Shown here piece by piece: positions 24,901 through 29,600 of a DNA stretch of 64,000 nt. Every line of letters starts with the position of its first letter. Within the stretch, counting starts at the first letter, position 1. A program made the translations under genes and the position numbers. The stretch is from Macrostomum hystrix (lineage: Eukaryota; Platyhelminthes; Macrostomidae). Below the pieces are notes generated by a model. The model did no database searches and was not told the DNA's origin. It saw only the letters and a list, made by a program, of their open reading frames with translations. Location: positions 13,114,501-13,178,500 of the forward strand of contig CATNEN010000039.1 in the NCBI GenBank assembly GCA_950097015.1, given 5' to 3'.

Positions 24901-25598
24901 CTCTACCCGAACCAGATAGATAAAACCTCAAACATGTTAGACAACCCGAAACGGTTAGATGCAAAAAAGCCGTACCTGTTAGACACTGTCCTGATCCTGT
25001 TAGACACAGATCAAAACCTGTTACACACAACTCAAACTTGTTAGAATCAACTCTGAACATGTTCGACACAACTCTGAACATGTTAGACACTGTCCCTAAA
25101 CTGATAGACACTATTCTTAACCTGTTAGACACAGCTACGAACCTGTTAGACACAGCTAACAAACCAGTTAGATACAGCTACAAACCTGTTAGATACAGCT
25201 ACAAACCTGTTAGACACTGTCCTGAACCTGTTAGACACAACTCAAACTTGTTAGACACAGCCCAGAACATGTTAGGCACAACACTGAACATGTTAGACAC
25301 TGTCCTTAAACTGTTAGACACAGCCCCAACATGTTAGACGCAGTTCAAAGTTGTTAAACACAGCCCAGAACCCGTTAGACACCTCAAGCTAGAAGGCGCA
25401 CTCACCCAGTCGCACCATGGCCAGTGTGGACAGGACCTGCTGTTTCACAGCCTGCTGCAGCTGTCGCCTCGGCTGCAGCAGGCACCCGATGCCAGACTCG
25501 ATTGCGTAAGCTGCCACTGCCGCTGTCGCCGCCTCCAGCTGTTCTTGATCTGCCACAGCCGTCACCGACCCCAGCGCATGCTGGTCAGTGAGGCTCAT
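1407..25598 (-). CDS. F-BAR-domain protein gene (multi-exon, spans about 24 kb)
   Basis: This is a spliced gene on the minus strand; the exons are listed separately. The joined exons read as an F-BAR domain, a crescent-shaped coiled-coil dimer that binds and bends membranes and usually works in endocytosis and actin control. Visible hallmarks, in order, are an N-terminal helix ([20 protein letters not shown]), a helix-2 segment ([12 protein letters not shown]), the segment [15 protein letters not shown] ending in LPEVMQ, a long helix ([20 protein letters not shown]), and a closing acidic stretch ([12 protein letters not shown]). A second coiled coil follows (exons at 19.2 and 16.2 kb), then a Ser-rich, probably disordered, phosphorylatable tail. 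No SH3, RhoGAP or kinase domain is seen, so the subfamily (FCHSD/Nervous wreck, srGAP, FER or another) is not assigned. The family call is inference from pattern; most splice phases close. The gene may continue past the left edge and may have upstream exons. Confidence 0.62.
1795..2640. repeat. 25-bp minisatellite (CTTCGATTCTAG)
   Basis: About 33 copies of a 25-bp unit (AGCTTCGATTCTAGTTAAGA plus ATCCT). Alternating variants (GTTCAGAATTC, AATTAAGAATCC, GTTTAGAATTC) recur in the same order, showing multi-unit duplications. It lies between the exons at 1.4-1.7 and 3.35-3.6 kb. Confidence 0.92.
2650..3320. other. AT-rich intron sequence, nothing recognised
   Basis: The stretch is AT-rich with stops in all frames and no repeat, RNA gene or exon that I can support. 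Confidence 0.5.
3349..3609 (-). CDS. F-BAR gene exon: Ser/Gln-rich
   Basis: It starts after TTCTGGCAG in phase 1. The peptide is Cys/His then Ser/Gln rich ([54 protein letters not shown]). The 30-bp minisatellite ends about 25 bases upstream of this acceptor. The donor end is uncertain; an AAAG/GTCGAA junction near 3319-3330 or an earlier site would fit. Confidence 0.5.
3632..4640. repeat. 30-bp minisatellite with a diverged tail
   Basis: About 29 copies of a 30-bp unit (GATGATCCGGGATGCTAGGG plus CAATGAGCTG), then five copies of a related 30-bp unit (GGGTGATTCAGGATGATGGG...). Because 30 is a multiple of 3 and the unit has no plus-strand stop in one frame, a 305-codon open frame of a 10-residue repeat results. 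It lies on the strand opposite to the gene and is judged non-coding. Confidence 0.93.
4650..5410. other. AT-rich intron sequence, nothing recognised
   Basis: No open frames of note and no repeats; AT-rich. Confidence 0.5.
5417..5533 (-). CDS. F-BAR gene exon: DPVYYLLK segment with CxxC
   Basis: The acceptor is CAATCTAG and the donor GTGAGT, entering and leaving in phase 1. It reads [17 protein letters not shown], then [20 protein letters not shown]. The Cys-x-x-Cys is single, so no complete zinc finger is formed within this exon. It joins in phase to the 3.6-kb exon to give [11 protein letters not shown], another Cys-rich patch. Confidence 0.62.
5719..5927. repeat. (CTCTC)n pentanucleotide tract
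   Basis: A near-perfect run of over 40 CTCTC units on the plus strand (AGAGG-type on the other), without visible interruptions. Purity suggests recent expansion or ongoing slippage. It sits in the intron between the 5.4 and 6.2 kb exons. Confidence 0.97.
6183..6219 (-). CDS. F-BAR gene micro-exon: lysine-rich
   Basis: This 37-nt exon lies between a strong acceptor (TTGCTTTTCAG) and a GTGAGA donor. It encodes [12 protein letters not shown] and exits in phase 1, exactly what the next exon needs to form [17 protein letters not shown]. The polybasic run followed by acids resembles a nuclear-localisation or lipid-binding patch; the function is unknown. Confidence 0.55.
6403..6498 (-). CDS. F-BAR gene exon: Cys-containing acidic segment
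   Basis: This 32-codon, phase-0 stretch reads [20 protein letters not shown] then [12 protein letters not shown] and ends at GTGCTC. The phase fits both neighbours. The acceptor used here (ATGCGAG) is weak; a better TTTTTTTCAG lies 29 bases upstream but leads into a basic, less gene-like frame. The choice is inference. Confidence 0.45.
6675..7915. repeat. 21/22-bp minisatellite, two subfamilies
   Basis: The first 9 or so units are 21 bp (CTCAACAAACTTATCAATCT-A). The remainder, about 45 units, are a 22-bp derivative (CTCTACAAATCTTATCAGTC-TA) with dispersed variants (CTACTAATCTTATC, AATTTTTATCAATC, AAGTCTAC). The junction at about 6880 shows one family giving rise to the other by a one-base insertion. 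Variant blocks around 7040-7150, 7430-7520 and 7690-7880 repeat as larger segments. Confidence 0.92.
7984..8112 (-). CDS. F-BAR gene exon: acidic, then basic amphipathic motif
   Basis: This is an exactly 43-codon, phase-0 exon with a long T-tract acceptor (TTTTTTTTCAAAG) and a GTGAGT donor. It reads [20 protein letters not shown] followed by [18 protein letters not shown]. The first half is a casein-kinase-2-like acidic cluster; the second is a short basic amphipathic helix with Trp and Phe that could touch membrane or a partner. I do not recognise the module. Confidence 0.65.
8172..8447 (-). mobile_element. tRNA-derived SINE, copy 1 (diverged)
   Basis: Read on the minus strand, it has a tRNA-like head at the high-coordinate end (box B-like GGTTCGATTCC), a central part with GTTAAGTGTCTTGC on the plus strand, and a tail ending GGGGCAGGTGTAATTA. 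The same sequence recurs at 25.7, 52.5 and 53.8 kb. This copy is the most diverged and lacks part of the head. The central block resembles conserved central domains of metazoan SINE superfamilies (from memory). It lies in an intron, just upstream of the 8.0-8.1 kb exon. Confidence 0.7.
8573..9885. repeat. 16-bp minisatellite (GGAGTGGGATCAGAAT)
   Basis: About 82 copies of GGAGTGGGATCAGAAT with a G/A variant (AGAGTGGG). It begins about 30 bases into the intron after the GTGAGG donor of the 9.9-10.3 kb exon. The unit has no TAA, TGA or in-phase TAG in many positions, so long spurious frames appear. Confidence 0.95.
9915..10300 (-). CDS. F-BAR gene exon: Ser/Arg-rich, Gly-tract tail segment
   Basis: The open frame ends at a GTGAGG donor in phase 0. 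The protein is basic and Ser-rich ([32 protein letters not shown]), with several R-x-x-S and R-Q-x-S sites that basophilic kinases would favour. It then carries a Gln/His/Pro stretch, [13 protein letters not shown], and a run of about ten glycines encoded by a GCC/GGC microsatellite. It is probably disordered. The first ATG in the frame is at 10298, but an acceptor TAGTAG just before it suggests an internal exon. Confidence 0.6.
10573..10656 (-). CDS. F-BAR gene, weak candidate exon
   Basis: It lies between a CTGCCACAG acceptor and a GTTAGG donor and reads [20 protein letters not shown] then NPRTIIK. The composition looks coding, but its phases do not fit the flanking exons in an obvious way. 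It may be an alternative exon or chance. Confidence 0.28.
10853..11540. repeat. 24-bp minisatellite (GTAGACTGGGAGGTAGAGTA)
   Basis: About 28 units of GTAGACTGGGAGGTAGAGTA-GAAG, regular from 11200 to 11520 and scrambled from 10853 to 11200. It lies in an intron of the F-BAR gene and is stop-free in some frames on both strands. Confidence 0.92.
11600..11690 (-). CDS. F-BAR gene, candidate exon
   Basis: A good acceptor (TACTGTAGCAG) is followed in phase 0, as the preceding exon requires, by [20 protein letters not shown], continuing the helical character. The frame stays open to about 11560. No convincing donor is visible (candidates are GTTTTT and an early GTGAAG), so the low-coordinate end is approximate. 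Confidence 0.4.
11935..12480. repeat. Degenerate tract of TTC-NNN-GAA palindromes
   Basis: Loose, diverged copies of a motif of the type GTTTCTAAGAAAC recur every 25-40 bases (for example TTTCTAAGAAAC, GTTTACAAGAAGC, GTTTTCAAGAAAC). It looks like an old relative of the regular array at 16.5-17.0 kb. Confidence 0.6.
12480..13205. other. Intron sequence, nothing recognised
   Basis: Unique sequence with a 74-codon open frame at 12722-12946 (plus) that has no recognisable domain and no splice support. I see no other feature. Confidence 0.45.
13215..16150. repeat. 24-bp array with an 888-bp higher-order period
   Basis: About 122 copies of GAGTGGGGAATAGACGGGAG-AAGA. Variant units (GAGATGTGAG, GACGAGAGAAGAGAGGGAGG, GACAAGAGAAG) recur in a fixed order. 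The blocks starting at 13777, 14665 and 15553 are offset by exactly 888 bp (37 units) and appear identical over most of their length; a shorter 456-bp repeat precedes them. The minus strand is stop-free for 989 codons (LLPSIPHS-type repeats), which I regard as an artefact. The whole array is within one intron of the F-BAR gene. Confidence 0.95.
16198..16309 (-). CDS. F-BAR gene exon: second coiled coil, part 2
   Basis: The exon enters in phase 2 and leaves in phase 0 at a GTGAGA donor. It completes Arg and reads [20 protein letters not shown] then [17 protein letters not shown], a continuous amphipathic helix. The donor sits only about 45 bases from the edge of the 2.9-kb 24-bp array that fills the following intron. 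Confidence 0.7.
16535..17035. repeat. 16-bp palindromic array (GTTTCCAAGAAACGAG)
   Basis: About 30 copies of GTTTCCAAGAAACGAG and variants. Arms GTTTC and GAAAC alternate with three-base spacers, so every unit is a small inverted repeat in two registers. TTCCAAGAA occurs at least ten times, with further TTCNNNGAA variants. Confidence 0.9.
17425..17525 (+). other. Possible degenerate tRNA-like element
   Basis: TTAGCGCTTGCGATTCAAG and AATTCGAATCCCCG are spaced like the D-arm side and the B box of a tRNA or SINE head. No acceptor stem closes, so it is at best a decayed tRNA-derived repeat. Confidence 0.3.
17690..18025. repeat. 20-bp array (GTGTATTTCTTAGAAAACC)
   Basis: About 12 units of GTGTATTTCTTAGAAAACC, the inner ones nearly identical and the outer ones decayed. 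Each holds TTCTTAGAA, again a TTCNNNGAA palindrome. Confidence 0.85.
18640..19120. repeat. 23-bp diverged minisatellite (GGATTCTTGACC)
   Basis: About 20 copies of a unit of the form AGGGATTCTTGACCCAAAA plus TCT, with considerable divergence and length variation. It ends some 30 bases before the donor of the 19.2-kb exon, in the intron that follows it on the minus strand. Confidence 0.85.
19151..19293 (-). CDS. F-BAR gene exon: second coiled coil, part 1
   Basis: The acceptor is CTGCCAG and the donor GTAAAG, with exit phase 2. The peptide [20 protein letters not shown], continuing with [18 protein letters not shown], is strongly helical with heptad spacing and many Lys/Arg/Gln. It continues without frame break into the exon at 16.2 kb. 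Known F-BAR proteins such as the FES/FER and FCHSD groups also carry a coiled coil after the F-BAR domain, but no specific homology is claimed. Confidence 0.68.
19318..19422. repeat. 13-bp repeat filling a 138-nt intron
   Basis: Seven to eight copies of GAAGGGAGATTGT occupy most of intron 19294-19431 between two coding exons whose phases agree. On the sense strand the repeat is pyrimidine-rich. Confidence 0.88.
19432..19617 (-). CDS. F-BAR gene exon: end of F-BAR domain
   Basis: This 62-codon, phase-0 exon has a GTCCAG acceptor and a GTGAGT donor. It reads [20 protein letters not shown], then [18 protein letters not shown], then an acidic segment and [14 protein letters not shown]. The pattern (basic helix, D/Q-x-x-x-x-F-V) fits the C-terminal edge of F-BAR domains. 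It is followed by a 138-nt intron filled with a 13-bp repeat. Confidence 0.68.
19800..19985. repeat. 21-bp minisatellite (TTCAGAGTTGTGAAATGGGA)
   Basis: Nine units of TTCAGAGTTGTGAAATGGGA-T with a GAATTGCACAATGGG variant towards the high-coordinate end. It lies in the intron between the 20.1 and 19.5 kb exons. Confidence 0.9.
20074..20154 (-). CDS. F-BAR gene exon: long helix
   Basis: This is a 27-codon, phase-0 exon with a pyrimidine-rich acceptor (GGCCTGCCCAG) and a GTAAGT donor. It encodes [20 protein letters not shown] then RQFKLDF, the helix that directly follows the LPxLM turn in F-BAR proteins. An alternative acceptor at 20199 would lengthen it but break the phase with the preceding exon, so the shorter form is preferred. 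Confidence 0.65.
20448..21275. repeat. 20-bp G-rich array (AGAATGCTTGGGGGAAGGGG)
   Basis: About 41 copies of AGAATGCTTGGGGGAAGGGG. Each unit supplies two runs of four to five guanines, so any two adjacent units meet the sequence rule for a G-quadruplex on the plus strand. It lies in the F-BAR gene intron between the 21.4 and 20.1 kb exons; the sense RNA would be C-rich. Spurious frames of 100-313 codons arise in several phases. Confidence 0.95.
21439..21780 (-). CDS. F-BAR gene exon: central helices
   Basis: This is an exactly 114-codon, phase-0 exon between an AATCAG acceptor and a GTGAGC donor. It begins [20 protein letters not shown], carries a Thr/Pro/Ser-rich loop ([17 protein letters not shown]) and ends [20 protein letters not shown] then LPEVMQ. 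The last part is the strongest F-BAR signature in the gene: many F-BAR proteins have a segment of the form NxYLLxLxAxNA...LPxLM at this position. The loop, where other members have a basic or variable linker, is unusually low in complexity. Confidence 0.7.
21890..23030. repeat. 19-bp array (CCTACCTGTTAGACACAAT)
   Basis: About 60 copies of CCTACCTGTTAGACACAAT. A block with the order TTAGTCAC, ACTATCTG, CGTACC, CTATTAG recurs about every 300 bp (for example near 22265 and 22575), a higher-order pattern. Confidence 0.93.
23440..24475. repeat. 20-bp array (ACGGGTCAGAGGAAGAAGAC)
   Basis: About 50 copies of ACGGGTCAGAGGAAGAAGAC, with occasional 23-bp units (GGGTCGGTGTAGGAAGAAGAC). Purine-rich on the plus strand. 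It runs to within about 15 bases of the coding exon at 24.5 kb. Confidence 0.93.
24490..24672 (-). CDS. F-BAR gene exon: helix 2 segment
   Basis: It follows a TTCCAG acceptor and reads [17 protein letters not shown], a linker, then [20 protein letters not shown]. The second part matches the F-BAR pattern in which a Trp-containing helix (typically ...W..LL.E.......H) packs against helix 1. An internal GTATCG...TTGCAG pair looks like a 29-nt intron, but splicing it would bring in a stop, whereas reading through stays open. The donor at the low-coordinate end is not clear; the 23.4-24.5 kb array begins about 15 bases further on. Confidence 0.5.
24701..24821 (-). CDS. F-BAR gene exon: helix 1 of the F-BAR domain
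   Basis: The acceptor is ACCCGCAG and the frame continues from the previous exon. It encodes [20 protein letters not shown] followed by [18 protein letters not shown], the usual opening of an F-BAR domain (a long amphipathic helix ending with a KxxE-type turn). It ends at a GTAAGC donor. Joining it to the next coding stretch through the only visible GT-AG pair gives a 28-nt intron but the wrong phase, so either a base is miscalled or the real junction differs. Confidence 0.6.
24930..25385. repeat. 20-bp diverged array (CCTGTTAGACACAGCTACAA)
   Basis: About 21 degenerate copies of CCTGTTAGACACAGCTACAA. It shares the core CTGTTAGACACA with the 21.9-23.0 kb array although they lie in different introns. 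Confidence 0.88.
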
Positions 25599-25622
25599 CG
25601 CCAGATCTTCCAGTGTGGTCGT
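25406..25622 (-). CDS. F-BAR gene, first recognised exon
   Basis: The open frame has an ATG at 25598 ([10 protein letters not shown]). The exon can also be extended to a possible acceptor at 25622, so the true start is uncertain. It ends at a GTGAGT donor after 25406 in phase 1. The peptide is helical and rich in Ala and Gln ([33 protein letters not shown]). It joins in phase to the next exon to give a Val before [11 protein letters not shown]. It lies N-terminal to the F-BAR core and I recognise no domain in it. The adjoining intron carries the 24.9-25.4 kb minisatellite. Confidence 0.55.
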
Positions 25623-25721
25623 CTTGAATCAACTGTCCGAGTTGAGCTGCGGATGATATCAAGGGCTATTCTAGACGGCACTGTTAATTCATTCTTTAAT
25701 ATAACAACGTAGTCATTCTAC

Positions 25722-26008
25722 TCTAATTGATTGCACCTGCCCCGATTACACCTGGGCCATATATGCAGACGACAGCACAGCCGCAGCTATTGCGCGGCGC
25801 ATCTGAAGGCTGCGTACAGCTGTTCAGTCCATGGACTGGGGGGGACGCCACACCCACCCACAATCATCCCAGCTGACGCTGGTACCCATTTAACAGCTGG
25901 GTGAACTGAACAGCCAGTTAAGTGTCTTGCTTAAGGAAATAAATTATTACAGTTTGAGTCGGGAATCGAACCCCCGACCTTCAAGTCGTGAGTCCGACAC
26001 TAACCACC
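25722..26008 (-). mobile_element. tRNA-derived SINE, copy 2
   Basis: Full-length copy of the family at 8.2, 52.5 and 53.8 kb. The tRNA-like head is at the high-coordinate end (GGTCGGGGGTTCGATTCCCG on the minus strand). The central block includes GGTACCCATTTAACAGCTGG and GTTAAGTGTCTTGC on the plus strand. The tail ends ...GGGGCAGGTGCAATCAATT. It lies just upstream of the first recognised F-BAR exon. Confidence 0.78.
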
Positions 26009-26009
26009 A

Positions 26010-26610
26010 CCACCCCCTCGTAGTTAAATGATAATAATAATTGCAGGAGGGCTGTGGGCAGTGGCACATCATTTTGTGACACTAGACCCGAAGCCAGCAA
26101 GGAGGCAATTCTGCCCATTTCGCTGACTCCTGAGCATACACGCACTCTGATACCGTACGTAGGCACACGCTCACACATCGTCAGTGCAGATGAGAAAATT
26201 ATACTACTAGCTTCAAGTAGGATAACAAACGAGACAAAATTAAAGAGATAAAAACCAAGATCAAGGACCTGCTGAAGCCAAAGGAATGAAAAGCTAGCCC
26301 TAGATACATACAGCGAAGCTTATCCGAAGGCCCGTTGACTGTTCCCCATAATATGAGGGCCATTGCGTGCCAGTGTCTGTCTAACACTGTAGCTAGTTCT
26401 GCCTCTGTAATTTAGGACACATATTAGCATAGAAAAGCTGGGGGAACTCTAAAACTTCAGGTTACTGCGCGATTCTCATCCTAGCTGAAGGATTCTGAAT
26501 AGCTTACCTGCGTAATCCCCCCAAGGCTTACTCATCCCCCTGCAACCTTCGCTTTCTAGCTTGCACGGAAGCCCTTTCCACACAGACTATTTACAGCCAT
26601 GCTGCCTTTT
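26010..26610. other. Unique spacer between F-BAR gene and giant array
   Basis: No supported gene. It would contain the F-BAR promoter if the first exon is indeed at 25.6 kb, but I see no clear promoter element. Confidence 0.4.
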
Positions 26611-26619
26611 AACTTGTCA

Positions 26620-29600
26620 CTTCTGCTCATTCTCTGTCACTCTGCTCATTCACTGTCACTCTGCTCATTCTCTGTCACTCTGCTCATTCTCTGTCACTCT
26701 GCTCATTCTCTGTCACTCTGCTCATTCTCTGTCACTCTGCTCATTCTCTGTCACTCTGCTCATTCTCTGTCACTTCTGCTCATTCACTGTCACTCTGCTC
26801 ATTCTCTGTCACTCTGCTCATTCTCTGTCACTCTGCTCATTCACTGTCACTCTGCTCATTTTCTGTCACTCTGCTCATTCTCTGTCACTCTGCTCATTCT
26901 CTGTCACTCTGCTCATTCTCTGTCACTCTGCTCATTTTCTGTCACTCTGCTCATTCTCTGTCACTCTGCTCATTCACTGTCACTCTGCTCATTCTCTGTC
27001 ACTCTGCTCATTCTCTGTCACTTCTGCTCATTCACTGTCACTCTGCTCATTCTCTGTCACTCTGCTCATTCTCTGTCACTCTGCTCATTCTCTGTCACTC
27101 TGCTCATTTTCTGTCACTCTGCCCATTCTCTGTCACTCTGCTCATTCTCTGTCACTCTGCTCATTCTCTGTCACTCTGCTCATTCTCTGTCACTCTGCTC
27201 ATTCTCTGTCACTCTGCTCATTCTCTGTCACTTCTGCTCATTCACTGTCACTTCTGCTCATTCTGTCACTCTGCTCATTCTCTGTCACTCTGCTCATTCT
27301 CTGTCACTCTGCTCATTCTCTGTCACTTCTGCTCATTCACTGTCACTCTGCTCATTCTCTGTCACTCTGCTCATTCTCTGTCACTTCTGCTCATTCACTG
27401 TCACTCTGCTCATTCTCTGTCACTCTGCCCATTCTCTGTCACTTCTGCTCATTCACTGTCACTCTGCTCATTCTCTGTCCCTTCTGCTCATTCTCTGTCA
27501 CTTCTGCTCATTCTGTCACTCTGCTCATTCTCTGTCACTCTGCTCATTCTCTGTCACTTCTGCTCATTCACTGTCACTCTGCCCATTCTCTGTCACTCTG
27601 CTCATTCTCTGTCACTCTGCTCATTCTCTGTCACTTCTGCTCATTCACTGTCACTCTGCTCATTCACTGTCACTCTGCTCATTCTCTGTCACTCTGCTCA
27701 TTCTCTGTCACTCTGCTCATTCTCTGTCACTCTGCTCATTCTCTGTCACTTCTGCTCATTCACTGTCACTCTGCTCATTCTCTGTCACTTCTGCTCATTC
27801 TCTGTCACTCTGCTCATTTTCTGTCACTCTGCTCATTCTCTGTCACTCTGCTCATTCTCTGTCACTCTGCTCATTCTCTGTCACTTCTGCTCATTCACTG
27901 TCACTCTGCTCATTCTCTGTCACTTCTGCTCATTCTCTGTCACTCTGCTCATTTTCTGTCACTCTGCTCATTCTCTGTCACTCTGCTCATTCTCTGTCAC
28001 TCTGCTCATTCTCTGTCACTTCTGCTCATTCACTGTCACTCTGCTCATTCTCTGTCACTCTGCTCATTTTCTGTCACTCTGCTCATTCACTGTCACTCTG
28101 CTCATTTTCTGTCACTCTGCTCATTCTCTGTCACTCTGCTCATTCACTGTCACTCTGCTCATTCTCTGTCACTCTGCTCATTCTCTGTCACTCTGCTCAT
28201 TCTCTGTCACTCTGCTCATTCTCTGTCACTTCTGCTCATTCACTGTCACTCTGCTCATTCTCTGTCACTTCTGCTCATTCTGTCACTCTGCTCATTCTCT
28301 GTCACTCTGCTCATTCTCTGTCACTCTGCTCATTCTCTGTCACTCTGCTCATTCTCTGTCACTCTGCTCATTCTCTGTCCCTTCTGCTCATTCTCTGTCA
28401 CTTCTGCTCATTCTGTCACTCTGCTCATTCTCTGTCACTCTGCTCATTCTCTGTCACTTCTGCTCATTCACTGTCACTCTGCTCATTCCCTGTCACTCTG
28501 CTCATTCTCTGTCACTCTGCTCATTCTCTGTCACTCTGCTCATTCTCTGTCACTCTGCTCATTCTCTGTCACTTCTGCTCATTCTCTGTCACTCTGCTCA
28601 TTCTCTGTCACTTCTGCTCATTCACTGTCACTCTGCTCATTCTCTGTCACTCTGCTCATTCTCTGTCACTCTGCCCATTCTCTGTCACTCTGCTCATTCT
28701 CTGTCACTCTGCTCATTCTCTGTCACTCTGCTCATTCTCTGTCACTCTGCTCATTCTCTGTCACTTCTGCTCATTCACTGTCACTCTGCTCATTCTCTGT
28801 CACTCTGCTCATTCTCTGTCACTCTGCCCATTCTCTGTCACTCTGCTCATTCTCTGTCACTTCTGCTCATTCTCTGTCACTCTGCCCATTCTCTGTCACT
28901 CTGCCCATTCTCTGTCACTCTGCCCATTCTCTGTCACTCTGCTCATTCTCTGTCCCTTCTGCTCATTCTCTGTCACTTCTGCTCATTCTGTCACTCTGCT
29001 CATTCTCTGTCACTCTGCTCATTCTCTGTCCCTTCTGCTCATTCACTGTCACTCTGCCCATTCTCTGTCACTCTGCTCATTCTCTGTCACTCTGCTCATT
29101 CACTGTCACTCTGCTCATTCTCTGTCACTTCTGCTCATTCACTGTCACTCTGCTCATTCTCTGTCACTCTGCTCATTCTCTGTCACTTCTGCTCATGCAC
29201 TGTCACTCTGCTCATTCTCTGTCACTCTGCTCATTCTCTGTCACTCTGCTCATTCTCTGTCACTCTGCTCATTTTCTGTCACTCTGCTCATTCTCTGTCA
29301 CTTCTGCTCATTCACTGTCACTCTGCTCATTCTCTGTCACTTCTGCTCATTCTCTGTCACTCTGCTCATTTTCTGTCACTCTGCTCATTCTCTGTCACTC
29401 TGCTCATTCTCTGTCACTCTGCTCATTCTCTGTCACTTCTGCTCATTCACTGTCACTCTGCTCATTCACTGTCACTCTGCTCATTCTCTGTCACTCTGCT
29501 CATTCTCTGTCACTCTGCTCATTCTCTGTCACTCTGCTCATTTTCTGTCACTCTGCTCATTCTCTGTCACTCTGCTCATTCTCTGTCACTCTGCTCATTC

